From: an uncultured Massilia sp.
GTDB taxonomy: Bacteria > Pseudomonadota > Gammaproteobacteria > Burkholderiales > Burkholderiaceae
DNA length: 50,393 nt
Assembly: GCA_946481275.1 (NCBI GenBank)
Contig: CAMLMV010000050.1
Span: 1-50,393, forward strand
Direction: 5' to 3'
Part shown: positions 28,223 through 36,884 of the stretch, one piece after another
Numbering within the stretch: the stretch's first letter is position 1
How the letters are laid out: each line of letters begins with the position of its first letter
Notes under the pieces: model-generated
The model's database searches: none
What the model was told of the DNA's origin: nothing
What the model saw: only the letters and a program-made list of their open reading frames with translations
Position numbers and translations under genes: made by a program

Positions 28223-28263
28223 GAGACGCTCCTTCGTTGGGTGAGCGGTTTGCCAGTGACAGT

Positions 28264-28737
28264 TCACGCCGGCGCGCGCGGGTGGCGTTGCATGACGATC
28301 GCGTCGCACGCGATTTCCTGGAGCGGGTTGAACCAGAACACGCACTGAAATGCGCACGCCAACAGATTGACCACGGCGTCGCCGCGGGCGATGTGGGTTT
28401 GCTCGTGAGACAGGATCAATGCCTGCTCGAGTGGCGAATAACGGCGGTCGAAGTCACGCGGCACGACGATCCTGGGACGCAACAGGCCGACCGACGCCGG
28501 CCCCGCATCCGTGGCGCTGACATACACTGCACCGGACCGGGTCAACCAGCCCGCCCGGCGCAGGAACGCCCGCTGGGCAGTGCCGAACCAGAGCGCCGGC
28601 ACGACCAGCCAGGCCTGGTAAACAAGCGCGGCCCCGCCCCAGCGCCGCAACGGCCTGCGGGCGCATGACACCAGCACGATGGCAATGCTCGTGAACAGGG
28701 CGGCGCGCAACAGCGACAGCGTGAATTCACTCGCCAT
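28264..28737 (-). CDS. Truncated M56 (BlaR1/MecR1-like) metallopeptidase
   Basis: 157 residues, well short of typical M56 proteins (300 or more). Two N-terminal membrane segments (LLRAALFTSIAIVLVSC; GGAALVYQAWLVVPALWFG), the segment ASVGLLRPRIVVPRDF, and the zinc motif HEQTHIARGD (His111, Glu112, His115) are present. After FWFNPL the usual roughly 11 residues leading to QELACDA are missing (here FWFNPLQEIACDA), and the protein stops 16 residues later, without a sensor domain. BlaR1-type proteins cleave a BlaI-type repressor on receiving a signal. The upstream BlaI-like gene overlaps it by 11 bp. It is probably a decayed or minimal form. Confidence 0.72.
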   Translation of the reverse strand: MASEFTLSLLRAALFTSIAIVLVSCARRPLRRWGGAALVYQAWLVVPALWFGTAQRAFLRRAGWLTRSGAVYVSATDAGPASVGLLRPRIVVPRDFDRRYSPLEQALILSHEQTHIARGDAVVNLLACAFQCVFWFNPLQEIACDAIVMQRHPRAPA

Positions 28738-28951
28738 CGTCGAACTCGTCGATCAGCTTGCGCAATTCCTGGATATCCTTCGGCGACAGCTTGCGCTGGC
28801 TGCCGAAGTACGCGACGAGCGGTGCGATGCGTCCGCCGAACAGCCGGTCCAGCGAGCCATCGCTCTCGGCGGCCAGCCAGTCTATCGGCGCTGTCAACTG
28901 CGCCCGCCGATTGAGGCGGATCAGGCCACCGCCGCGGGCGTTCTGCTGCAA
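28727..28951 (-). pseudogene. BlaI/MecI-type repressor remnant lacking the DNA-binding domain
   Basis: Reading the minus strand, the C-terminal half of a BlaI/MecI repressor is recognisable (DRLFGGRIAPLVAYFGSQRK then LSPKDIQELRKLIDEFDD), ending with an 11-bp overlap with the M56 gene, as in intact blaR1-blaI pairs. Upstream in frame there is no winged helix: only about 35 unrelated residues before a stop (28985-28987), and no ATG (the first usable codon is TTG at 28951). The wHTH half appears deleted, with the lpxO-like gene starting just beyond. I call it a remnant. Confidence 0.62.
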
Positions 28952-29002
28952 TGGCAGGGTTGCGCGTTGCGATCGCGCCCCCTTTCACTGCGGAGTCCGC
29001 CG

Positions 29003-29902
29003 ATGCGTTGGATCGTCCTGCTGCTGTTCGTGGCCAGCGCGGTGGTCGTGCACCTGCGCGGCCGCGTGCGCCACGGCGTGTTCCGCCAGCTGTCCGACCA
29101 CTCCACGTTCACGGCGCCGCTGAACTGCTTCTGCTACCTGTTTTCCGCCGTGCCGACGACGCCCTTCCTGCCAGCATCCTGCTTTCCCGAACTGGCGGAA
29201 CTCAAACAGGAATGGCGCACGTTCCGGCAGGAAGCCCTCGCACTGTACGAGACGCAGCGCATCCGCCCCTCCGGCAAATACGACGACATCGGCTTCAATT
29301 CCTTTTTCAGGCGCGGCTGGAAGCGCTTCTACCTGAAGTGGTACGACAATCCGCATCCGTCCGCAGCGGCGCTGTGTCCGCGCACGGTGGCCATCCTGGA
29401 ACGCATCCCATCGATCAGGGCAGCGATGTTCGCGCTGCTGCCGGCGGGCGGCACGCTGGGCCTGCATCGCGATCCGCTGGCCGTGTCCGTGCGCTACCAC
29501 CTGGGGCTCGTCACGCCCAGCGACGACCGCTGCGCCATCGTCGTCGACGGCATCCCGTATGCGTGGCGCGACGGGGAGGACGTCGTGTTCGACGAGACCT
29601 ATCTGCACGACGCCGCCAACCGGACGGCGCACGACCGCATCATCCTGTTCTGCGACGTCGAGCGGCCGCTGAAGTACCGCTGGGCGCAGGCCGTCAGCCG
29701 CATTGTCGGCGGCTTCCTGCTGCGCGCGTCGGCGGCGCCGAACGAGATCGGCGACCGCACGGGCGGCCTGAACCGCGCGTTCCGCTACCTGTACGTGCTG
29801 CGCCGGTTCGGCAAGCGGCTCAAGACCTGGAACCGCACCGTCTACTACGTGTTCAAATGGTGCCTGTTCGGCGCGCTGGCGTTCGTGCTGTTCTGGCGCT
29901 GA
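29003..29902 (+). CDS. lpxO: LpxO-like aspartyl/asparaginyl beta-hydroxylase
   Basis: 299 residues from the ATG at 29003, with GGAG at 28992-28995. An Fe(II)/2-oxoglutarate oxygenase: HRDP (first His), the RYHLGL segment, WRDGEDVVFDETYLHDA and RIILFCDVERPLKYRW are the landmarks of the lipid A 2-hydroxylase LpxO branch. An N-terminal membrane helix (MRWIVLLLFVASAVVV) and a C-terminal one (CLFGALAFVLFW) put it at the inner membrane. LpxO hydroxylates the secondary myristate of lipid A. The exact acyl target is not provable here; the peptidyl-Asp hydroxylase alternative is less likely given the membrane anchors. Confidence 0.85.
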   Translation: MRWIVLLLFVASAVVVHLRGRVRHGVFRQLSDHSTFTAPLNCFCYLFSAVPTTPFLPASCFPELAELKQEWRTFRQEALALYETQRIRPSGKYDDIGFNSFFRRGWKRFYLKWYDNPHPSAAALCPRTVAILERIPSIRAAMFALLPAGGTLGLHRDPLAVSVRYHLGLVTPSDDRCAIVVDGIPYAWRDGEDVVFDETYLHDAANRTAHDRIILFCDVERPLKYRWAQAVSRIVGGFLLRASAAPNEIGDRTGGLNRAFRYLYVLRRFGKRLKTWNRTVYYVFKWCLFGALAFVLFWR

Positions 29903-29972
29903 CGTCTGCATGTCATACGGCGGTAACGTGCCCGTGCGTATGATGAGGCAACGAAATCCGGCCACGACGCAC

Positions 29973-30704
29973 ATGTACAAATCCAGGAAACGCCTGCTGA
30001 TCCTCGACGCGGACGGCACCACCATCGACGCCTTCTCCGCCATCGAAGCGGCCTTTTCGCGGCACGGCCTGGACATCGGCGACGAAGCCCGGTTCCAGAA
30101 GCGCCACAACCTGTTCAAGTATCTCGGCGGGCTGAAGGAATTCCCCTCGATCATCAAGAAGAATCTGCGCAAGAACAGCCGGGCTCGTCTGGTCGACAGC
30201 CTCACGGAAGTCTACCGCCAGGAAGCGGCGATGTACGAAGGCATTCCCGACCTCGTGCGGGAACTGGTCGCCGCGCCGGACGTCGTCGTCGGCATGGTCA
30301 CACGCAACATCACGAACGAACCGCTGGAGACCTTGCGCCAGCTGTTCCAGCGCCACGACATCGACATCAACGCGCTCGACTTCCTCGTCCACATCCCGCT
30401 CTCGGAAAAAAAGACGAGCCAGTTCCGCGCCATCCGCGAGCAGTTCGGCATCAATCCCGCGCGCGCCTACGTGTGCGGCGACGAGCACAAGGATTTCGCC
30501 GCGGCGTCAGGCACGGGCATGCATCCGTTCATGGTGTCGTACGGCTTCGAAGACTACGACCGGCTGACGGGGAAATTCGAGATTCCCCACGAACTGATTT
30601 CGCGCACGTCCGGCGAACTGTGCCAGCGCGTGCGCCATGCGCTCGATCTGGGCAACCGGCGGTCCGGGACGGTCAGTACGCGTACCAGAACAACAGCGCG
30701 CTGA
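29973..30704 (+). CDS. HAD-superfamily hydrolase
   Basis: 243 residues from the ATG at 29973; in-frame starts at 29910, 29940 and 29943 exist and none has a clear ribosome site. HAD motif I is LLILDADGTTIDAF (nucleophile Asp and general acid Asp), motif II is VGMVTRN, and motif III/IV lies in the region SEKKTSQFRAIREQ ... YVCGDEHKDF. A helical cap lies between motifs I and II. It is a phosphatase or phosphoglycolate-phosphatase-like enzyme; substrate unknown. Its 3' end overlaps the convergent membrane protein gene by 32 bp. Confidence 0.82.
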   Translation: MYKSRKRLLILDADGTTIDAFSAIEAAFSRHGLDIGDEARFQKRHNLFKYLGGLKEFPSIIKKNLRKNSRARLVDSLTEVYRQEAAMYEGIPDLVRELVAAPDVVVGMVTRNITNEPLETLRQLFQRHDIDINALDFLVHIPLSEKKTSQFRAIREQFGINPARAYVCGDEHKDFAAASGTGMHPFMVSYGFEDYDRLTGKFEIPHELISRTSGELCQRVRHALDLGNRRSGTVSTRTRTTAR

Positions 30705-31146
30705 CGGCGCCGAACATCCAGTAATCGACAGGCGCCCCGGCAAACCAGCGCTTGTGCCACGGGACCAGTTCGCGTTTAAAACGGCGCCAGCCGAAGGCAG
30801 GGTTGACGACGAACCACAGCCAGTCTTCGACGATCCAGAACAGCATGACGGCGCCGAGCGCGCGCGCTTCCAGCTGCGGCGACCATACGCCCATGAAGGC
30901 CAGCGGGAAGTGAAAAATGACGCCGATGAAGGAAAACATCCACGCGTGGTAACCGGTCAGCACGCGGCCGCCCCAGAAGATGTCGAGCAGCGGATGCTCT
31001 TCGATGCGCCAGGTGGGCAGGTTCGCGGCCCAGCCGGCGTCGCCTTCGATCTCGACTTCGACGCGGGCAAAAAAGTAGGCGGCAACGACGACGGCGGCCA
31101 GGGTCGCAAGGAACTGGCCGGCATGGGAAAGTTCAAACACAGGCAT
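30673..31146 (-). CDS. Four-helix integral membrane protein, partner of the MGDG-synthase-like enzyme
   Basis: 157 residues with four hydrophobic segments: about 10-27 (GQFLATLAAVVVAAYFFA), 64-86 (TGYHAWMFSFIGVIFHFPLA), 94-114 (RALGAVMLFWIVEDWLWFVV) and 139-156. A conserved-looking cluster of charged and aromatic residues (VEDWLWFVVNPAFGWRRF, WHKRWFAG) lies between helices. I do not recognise a named family. The start overlaps the end of the glycosyltransferase gene by 14 bp, so the two are one unit; it may be a membrane anchor or lipid-handling partner. Confidence 0.7.
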   Translation of the reverse strand: MPVFELSHAGQFLATLAAVVVAAYFFARVEVEIEGDAGWAANLPTWRIEEHPLLDIFWGGRVLTGYHAWMFSFIGVIFHFPLAFMGVWSPQLEARALGAVMLFWIVEDWLWFVVNPAFGWRRFKRELVPWHKRWFAGAPVDYWMFGAVSALLFWYAY

Positions 31147-32332
31147 CGATGGGTTCGGTCTGCTTCAGGATGGCCGCCAGCACGGCGCTCGCGGCATGGG
31201 GACGGCCCAGCGCGAGGGCGCGGGCACGCATGGTGTCGAGTTCGGCCGGATGGGCCATCAGGTAGCGCACGCGGTATTCCAGCGACGGCGCATCGAACGC
31301 CTTCATCGCGGCGCCATGCTCGAGCAGGAAATTGGCGTTTCTCTCTTCCTGGCCGGGAATGGACGCATTCACGATCATGGGCAGGCCCAGTGCCAGGCAT
31401 TCCGCCGTCGTCGCACCGCCCGGCTTGGTAATGGCCACGTCGGCGCAGGCCATCAGGCGCTCGACCTTGTCCGTAAAACCCTGCGGCACGAGCCGGCCCG
31501 GGTGCGCGGCCGCGAGCCGGCGCAGCGCCGCCAGTTCGGCCGCGTTGCGGCCCGCCAGGGCAATCAACTGGAAATTGCCGGGAATCGCCAGCAGGCGCTG
31601 GGCCAGCGTGGACAGGCCGCCCAGCCCCGCGCCGCCGCCCATCAGCAGGAAGGTCATGCGGCCGGGATCGATGCCGAGCTCGCGGGCACACGCGGCGCGG
31701 TCCGGCCGGCATATAAAAGCCGGCATGACCGGGATGCCGGTGACGTGGATGCCGTCGCGCGCGATGCCGTGTTTTTCCATGAGGAACGCCACTTCGTCGT
31801 TGCCGGCGAAATAGCCGGCCATGTGACGGTGCACCCACATGAGGTGCAGGTCGAAGTCCGTCACCTGCACCCACACTGGGCAGCGCAGCATGCCATCGGC
31901 AACCTCGCGCGCCAGGATCTCGGCCGGCAGGAAATGCGTGCAGACGATGGCATCCGGGCGCAGCTCGGCGATTTTCGCCAGCAGCGGCGCGCAGTCGCGG
32001 CGTTCGATGCGGCGCCGCAGCCGGTGCGCCCAGCCGTCCGGCGCGGCCGTATTCGTGTAGTCGTAGACCCAGCTCCACACGGCGGGCGCGCGGCGCACGA
32101 GCAGGATGTAGAGGTCGGCGTAGACCTGGCGCAGGCGCGGCGTCGCGTAGGCGGTCGCGTCCAGGTGGATGACCTCGGCGATGCCGGGAACCGCGCACGC
32201 GGCGGCACGGATCGCCTCGGCGGCGCGCGTATGGCCGGCGCCCGCAGGTACGCTCAGCACGAGGATGCGCTTGCCCGCCCTGCCTTCGCCCTCCATCCAA
32301 CGCCCGCCCATCGCGCCCGCCTTGCCGCCCAT
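31133..32332 (-). CDS. MGDG-synthase/MurG-like glycolipid glycosyltransferase (GT28)
   Basis: About 399 residues from the ATG at 32332. In-frame starts run up to 32434, but those would overlap the divergent lipoprotein gene and add a segment with no family resemblance; 32314 and 32296 are also possible. The N-terminal domain VLSVPAGAGHTRAAEAIRAA is the MGDG-synthase entry loop. The C-terminal GT28 donor site reads LLMGGGAGLGG, then VPQGFTDKVERLMACADVAI and TKPGGATTAECLALGLPMIV (UDP-sugar binding). The enzyme adds a sugar to diacylglycerol, making galacto- or glucolipids, in bacteria often as phosphate-saving membrane lipids. The sugar donor and acceptor are not proved. Confidence 0.82.
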   Translation of the reverse strand: MGGKAGAMGGRWMEGEGRAGKRILVLSVPAGAGHTRAAEAIRAAACAVPGIAEVIHLDATAYATPRLRQVYADLYILLVRRAPAVWSWVYDYTNTAAPDGWAHRLRRRIERRDCAPLLAKIAELRPDAIVCTHFLPAEILAREVADGMLRCPVWVQVTDFDLHLMWVHRHMAGYFAGNDEVAFLMEKHGIARDGIHVTGIPVMPAFICRPDRAACARELGIDPGRMTFLLMGGGAGLGGLSTLAQRLLAIPGNFQLIALAGRNAAELAALRRLAAAHPGRLVPQGFTDKVERLMACADVAITKPGGATTAECLALGLPMIVNASIPGQEERNANFLLEHGAAMKAFDAPSLEYRVRYLMAHPAELDTMRARALALGRPHAASAVLAAILKQTEPIDACV

Positions 32333-32422
32333 ATCGATGAGAGCAATGTAGCGGGGGAATATGACGGTGCCGTGACGCGTGCGCCCCTTGCCAAGCGCGG
32401 CCATGCACGCGATCATGGGCCC

Positions 32423-32854
32423 ATGAACCTGCACACCCTACCCCGCACCCTCGCCGGCCTGGCCCTGCTGCTGGCGAGCAGCGCCTGCCGCAGCGATGCG
32501 CCGCAGGCACCCTCCACTGCCACGGGCAGCGCGCCCCTGCTGGCCCGCATCGAGGCCGAGCGCGGCAACGCCGCCTGCGATACAGACGACCAGTGCCACA
32601 CGATCGGCGTGGGCCACAAGGCCTGCGGCGGTCCCGAGCGCTACCTCGCGTGGTCCGGCAAGAACAGCGACGGCACGCGCCTGCGCGCGCTCGTGGCCGA
32701 ACACGCGGCCGCGCGCCAGGCCGAGGACACCAAGAAGGGCATGATGTCGACCTGCTCCGTCGTGCCCGATCCGGGCGCGACGTGCTCCGCCGGCCAGTGC
32801 GTGCTGCGCGCAACCAACACCGGGCCCGGCGGCATGGCACCCGTGGCACGCTGA
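32423..32854 (+). CDS. Small Cys-rich lipoprotein
   Basis: 143 residues from the ATG at 32423. A lipobox-like LLLASSAC puts the acylated Cys at residue 22. The mature part holds further Cys residues in DTDDQCHTIGVGHKACGG and STCSVVPDPGATCSAGQCVL, probably disulfide-bonded, and an AWSGKNSDG turn. No named family is recognised. It is divergent from the glycolipid glycosyltransferase. Confidence 0.7.
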   Translation: MNLHTLPRTLAGLALLLASSACRSDAPQAPSTATGSAPLLARIEAERGNAACDTDDQCHTIGVGHKACGGPERYLAWSGKNSDGTRLRALVAEHAAARQAEDTKKGMMSTCSVVPDPGATCSAGQCVLRATNTGPGGMAPVAR

Positions 32855-32866
32855 CACGACAGCTGT

Positions 32867-32904
32867 AAAAACGACAAAGCCGCGGCAACCACCGCGGCTT
32901 TGTC
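32867..32904 (-). terminator. Terminator of the subtilase operon (possibly bidirectional)
   Basis: A perfect 13-bp stem GACAAAGCCGCGG / CCGCGGCTTTGTC (32873-32885 and 32892-32904) with a 6-nt loop. On the minus strand it is followed by G and TTTTT, fitting the end of the subtilase gene 36 bp upstream. On the plus strand only TTT follows. Confidence 0.85.
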
Positions 32905-32939
32905 TTTGAGGGCCGCTTGTGGCGGCCCTGCCAGGTCGA

Positions 32940-35900
32940 TTACTCGACCTTCGCCTGCTTGTTGCCGGCGTTCTGGAACAACGGGATCGGATCCGTCGTG
33001 TCGACTTCGACGATCGTCGTGCCGACCGTGCTGCCGCCGGTCAGGTACGAGACCGAACCCAGGTGGCGCTTGCCGGTCGCGAGGCCGGACCACGACAGTG
33101 CCACCGATGCCGTGCCGCCCAGGGCGACCTGCGTCGGTGCGATGGCCCTGAAGTTGCCGCCGGTCACCGTCGGGCTCAGCACCCAGGTCGACAGCTTGTA
33201 CGTCGCGCTGCCGCCTACCGGATCGTAGCCGACGACGCACACCTTGTACTCGCCAGCCGGCGGGTTGGCCAGCGTGACCATCTCGTTGGCCGTCTGGCCG
33301 CCGCTGGTGCCGACGACGGTCGTGCCGCGTGCCACCACCAGGTCCAGGTCGGACAGGCCGTTGCCGCTCGTGTCGCTGTCGTACAGCGCGAAGCGGGCCG
33401 TGGTCGTGCCGGCCGGGATGGTGACGGTATGGACGTTCACGCCCGTGCCGCCGCCGCCCGTGCACACGCTGTTGGCCGTGTTCGTCGCGGTGACGACCGT
33501 CGAGTTGAACTCGGTGGCCGGGATCAGGCCGGCCTTGGCGAGGGACAGCGAGCCGGCGTAGCCGGTACCGATGGTGACGACCTTGGTGCCGGACGTCGCT
33601 TCGCTCTGCACCGTGGCCGGTACGGCGATCGTGGAGGCGCGCGCCGTCAGCGGGCTGCGCACGGTGTGCGTGCCGTCGCTCCAGGTCAGCTTGCCGTACA
33701 CCCACGTGTTCATCGGCGCGCTGGTGCGGGTCAGCTTGACGGTGTACGTGGCGCTCGCGCCCGGCGCCAGGTTCAGCGTGGCCGGTTGCACGTCGACCGT
33801 GTAGCCCGGCAGCGTGGTGCTGACGTTGTACGTCGCCGCGGTGCCGCCCACGTTTTTCACGGTACGGGTCAGGGTCTGGATGCCCAGCACGTTGGCGGCC
33901 GTCAGCGACGGCAGGTTCAGGTTGTACGGCTGGATGGTGCCGACGGCCGAGCAGGTGCCCGGGCTGAACACGTTCGTGATGCCGAGGCCGCACAGGAAGC
34001 GCGCGTAGTCGATCGTGGCCAGGTCGTACACGAGGCCCGGATCGACGGCGACGGACGGCGCCACGTGGCCGGCGCCCTGGCCCCACGGCAGCGTGCCGGT
34101 CGTGCGGGCCGTGCTGTCCCAGGACACCGGACCGTTCTGGCCATCGTTGAAGGTGTCGTACGCGGTCGTCATGAGGGCCGACTTGATCATCGCCGGCGTC
34201 CAGTCCGGATGGCGCTGTTTCAGCAGCGCGGCAATGCCGGCCACGTGCGGCGACGCCATCGACGTGCCGGTGTAGAACGCGAAGTCCTTCGACGGTGCGG
34301 GTGCGCCGCCGGCGACCGCGTCACGCTGGGCCTTGGTCAGGTCGGCGCTGACGGCCGCCAGGATGTCCGTGCCCGGCGCGGTGACGTCCGGCTTCATGAT
34401 GTTGGCGTTGGCCACGTTCGGGCCGCGCGACGAGCTGCTGTTCATCTGCGGTGCCACGATGTTCGGATCGACGATGCCGCGCAGGTTGTTCAGCGCCGCG
34501 GTGGCGCCCGGCGTCGAGGCATAGTAATCCTTGACCTTCTGGCCGTCCGCGGCCGTGATGTGCACGGTCGAGATGGAGTGCGCCTGGTTCAGGATCGTCG
34601 CCGCGCTGGTCGGTGTGTTGGCGATGATGACGCCCACCGCGCCGGCCGTCTTGCCGTTCGCGCTCTTGTTGACGAGCACGTTGCTGCCACGGTCGCAGAC
34701 GAGGATCTTGCCCGTCACCTTGGCCGGATCGAGGTACGTGGTCGGACCGTCGGCCGGGCCGAAGCACAGGTTCAGGCTCGGATTGGCCGGATCGACGCCC
34801 GCCAGGCCGGCATCCTTCGCCAGGATCAGCGGTGCCGACGGCGTATTGGCGTTGCCGGACGCGCCGGTGACCGTCACGCCGTTGCCCAACGCGACGTCGC
34901 CCGCATAGGTGCGGTTGTGCGTCGAGTTGCCGACCGTGGTCAGCCACGGGCTGATGTGGGCGACCGGTGCCGTCGCCGGACCGGAGTTGCCGGCCGATGC
35001 CGCTACGAACACGCCCGCCGCGGCCGCGCCGAGGAAGGCGACTTCGGTCGGTTCGTTGAACTGGCCGCCGCCGGCATTCGGGCCGATCGAGAAGTTGATG
35101 ACGTTCACGCCATCCTTCACGGCCTGTTCGATCGCGGCCACGCTGTTCGACGTGGCGCAGCCGTTCAGGCCGGTCACGCCGTCGGTCCAGCAGACTTTAT
35201 AGGCGGCGATGCGGGCGCGCGGCGCCATGCCGGTGATCTTGCCGAGCGAGATGCCGTTGGTCGTGGCCGTCACGTGCGCGTTGCCGCCGGCCGTGCTGGC
35301 CGTGTGGTCGCCGTGGCCGCCATGGCCTTCCGCGCCCGCGACCGAGTCGCGCGCCGACAAAAATTCGGTCCAGTGCAGGGTCTGCGACGGCTGCTTGAAG
35401 TAACGCGCGCCGATCAGCTTGTTGTTGCAATCGGTGACCGCGAAGCCTTCGCCGACCTGGCAGATGCCCTTCCAGGAGGCCGGCGGCGCATCGTAGGCGA
35501 GCTTGGTGCCGTCGCGGCTCGGGTTGCCGTTCGCGTCGACGCGGTCGGCGAAGCTGTCGTGCTCCGGCCAGATGCCGCCGTCGACGATACCGATGACGAT
35601 GCCTTCGCCGGCCTTGTCCTGGCCGCCGAGCTGGTCCCACAGGCCGCCCGGTTTATCGAGGCCGAGGAACGTCGGGGTATAGCTCGTGTCGAGCTGCAGG
35701 ATATTGTCGGCCGAGATGCTGGCGACGCCCGGATTCTTCTTCAGCGCGCGGACCTCGGCGTCGGTCAGCAGGGCCGAGAAGCCGTTGAAGACGACCTTGT
35801 ATTCGTTGGTGACCTGGGCCTTGTTGACGGTCGACAGGACGTCGGACTGCTTGGTCTCCAGGTAGGTGATGTAGTTCTGGACGCTGGTCGCGTCGACGTT

Positions 35901-36086
35901 CAGGCGCTGCCCGGCGGCCGGCTTGGTGGCCTGCAGGCCGCTGACGCCGCCGTCATAGGTGGCGACCGGCTTGTCGGCCAGCTGGACGATGTACGAGCGG
36001 CGGACTTCGCCGTCGGCATACGCGTGGGTGGCGGCCGCGACGGTCAGTGCGAACAGGACGGCCGAAGTGATGGGACGCAGTTTCAT
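32940..36086 (-). CDS. Secreted subtilisin-like (S8) serine peptidase with I9 propeptide and PA insert
   Basis: 1048 residues with a signal peptide (MKLRPITSAVLFALTVAAATHAYA). Inhibitor-I9 propeptide about 30-130 (RSYIVQLADKPVATY). Catalytic Asp169 in IGIVDGGIWPEHDS, His261 in GGHGDHTASTAGG, oxyanion Asn367 in ASAGNSGP, and Ser609 in FYTGTSMASPHVAG. A protease-associated insert (about 410-540, GKILVCDRGSNVLVNKSA) lies before the Ser, as in plant-type subtilases, and an Fn3-like domain (LTRTVKNVGGTAATYNV) follows. The C-terminal 250 residues include a pre-peptidase-like beta domain (FALYDSDTSGNGLSDLDLVV). There is no PEP-CTERM or type II tag. It lies 18 bp after a PEP-CTERM gene, which likely shares its transcript. 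Confidence 0.94.
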   Translation of the reverse strand: MKLRPITSAVLFALTVAAATHAYADGEVRRSYIVQLADKPVATYDGGVSGLQATKPAAGQRLNVDATSVQNYITYLETKQSDVLSTVNKAQVTNEYKVVFNGFSALLTDAEVRALKKNPGVASISADNILQLDTSYTPTFLGLDKPGGLWDQLGGQDKAGEGIVIGIVDGGIWPEHDSFADRVDANGNPSRDGTKLAYDAPPASWKGICQVGEGFAVTDCNNKLIGARYFKQPSQTLHWTEFLSARDSVAGAEGHGGHGDHTASTAGGNAHVTATTNGISLGKITGMAPRARIAAYKVCWTDGVTGLNGCATSNSVAAIEQAVKDGVNVINFSIGPNAGGGQFNEPTEVAFLGAAAAGVFVAASAGNSGPATAPVAHISPWLTTVGNSTHNRTYAGDVALGNGVTVTGASGNANTPSAPLILAKDAGLAGVDPANPSLNLCFGPADGPTTYLDPAKVTGKILVCDRGSNVLVNKSANGKTAGAVGVIIANTPTSAATILNQAHSISTVHITAADGQKVKDYYASTPGATAALNNLRGIVDPNIVAPQMNSSSSRGPNVANANIMKPDVTAPGTDILAAVSADLTKAQRDAVAGGAPAPSKDFAFYTGTSMASPHVAGIAALLKQRHPDWTPAMIKSALMTTAYDTFNDGQNGPVSWDSTARTTGTLPWGQGAGHVAPSVAVDPGLVYDLATIDYARFLCGLGITNVFSPGTCSAVGTIQPYNLNLPSLTAANVLGIQTLTRTVKNVGGTAATYNVSTTLPGYTVDVQPATLNLAPGASATYTVKLTRTSAPMNTWVYGKLTWSDGTHTVRSPLTARASTIAVPATVQSEATSGTKVVTIGTGYAGSLSLAKAGLIPATEFNSTVVTATNTANSVCTGGGGTGVNVHTVTIPAGTTTARFALYDSDTSGNGLSDLDLVVARGTTVVGTSGGQTANEMVTLANPPAGEYKVCVVGYDPVGGSATYKLSTWVLSPTVTGGNFRAIAPTQVALGGTASVALSWSGLATGKRHLGSVSYLTGGSTVGTTIVEVDTTDPIPLFQNAGNKQAKVE

Positions 36087-36104
36087 GGTCGGTACCTCGG
36101 CGGC

Positions 36105-36884
36105 TCAAGCGTTGTTGGAAGAAGCGGACTTGCGGCGGCGCGCCAGGAACGCACCCATGCCCAGGCCGATCAGCGCGAGGCTGCCCGGCTCCGGCACTTC
36201 GGCCAGCCCGAGGTTGTCGATGGCGAACTGGGCCTGGTAAATCGACGGATCGGAGTTGTCGGGCGCGACGGTGCAGCCGCCGGCGCCGTCGAACAGGCAG
36301 GCGCGGATCGTCAGGCTCGTCAGCTCGGTGTAGCCGAAGCCGGCCGACAGCGTGGCAGAGCCGAACAGCGGGTTGCCGTCGTTGTCCGTGCCCGGGAAGT
36401 CGAGCGCGTAGCCGAGCGTGTCGCCGTTCGCGAAGATGCCGGTCAGCAGCAGTTGGCCGTACGAGAAGTTCGCCAGGCCGCCGGTGGGGCCGACGAAACC
36501 GAAATCGAGGCTGCGCAGGCTGAATCTGCCGCCGTCGTCCTTCGTGATCGTGACGCCGCCGTCGTTCAGGCCCAGGTAGGAATGGCTCGTGTTGTTGGTC
36601 GGACAGCCGCCCAGCCAGCAGGTGGTCGGGTCCATGCCGTTCATGAGCAGGCCCACGACGCCGCTCGTGCCGCCGTGGTTGTCGATCGCCTGCAGCGTGT
36701 AGCCGGCCTCGCCGAAGGTGTCACCGCCCATGTAGGCGCTGTTGGGGCTCAGGGATTCGAAGTTCACCACGGATGCCATGGCGGGCGCCGCGCCGAGCAG
36801 CGCCAGCGCGGTGGCGGCGCCCAGGACCAGTTTGTTCAGCCCGGATTGGGCAGGGGAAACGCAAGAAGTCGGATTGGTTGTCAT
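36105..36884 (-). CDS. PEP-CTERM sorting-domain protein
   Basis: 259 residues from the ATG at 36884; longer frames start with non-ATG codons. The signal peptide is NKLVLGAATALALLGAAPAMA, followed by a beta-rich domain with SVVNFESLSPNSAYMGGDTF and Cys pairs (TTCWLGGCP; ACLFDGAGGC). The C-terminus is a textbook PEP-CTERM: VPEPGSLALIGLGMGAFLAR then RRK. Exosortase/EpsH recognises this tag, removes it, and directs export with the exopolysaccharide. No exosortase gene lies in this window. It is the first gene of a likely two-gene operon with the S8 peptidase. Confidence 0.93.
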   Translation of the reverse strand: MTTNPTSCVSPAQSGLNKLVLGAATALALLGAAPAMASVVNFESLSPNSAYMGGDTFGEAGYTLQAIDNHGGTSGVVGLLMNGMDPTTCWLGGCPTNNTSHSYLGLNDGGVTITKDDGGRFSLRSLDFGFVGPTGGLANFSYGQLLLTGIFANGDTLGYALDFPGTDNDGNPLFGSATLSAGFGYTELTSLTIRACLFDGAGGCTVAPDNSDPSIYQAQFAIDNLGLAEVPEPGSLALIGLGMGAFLARRRKSASSNNA

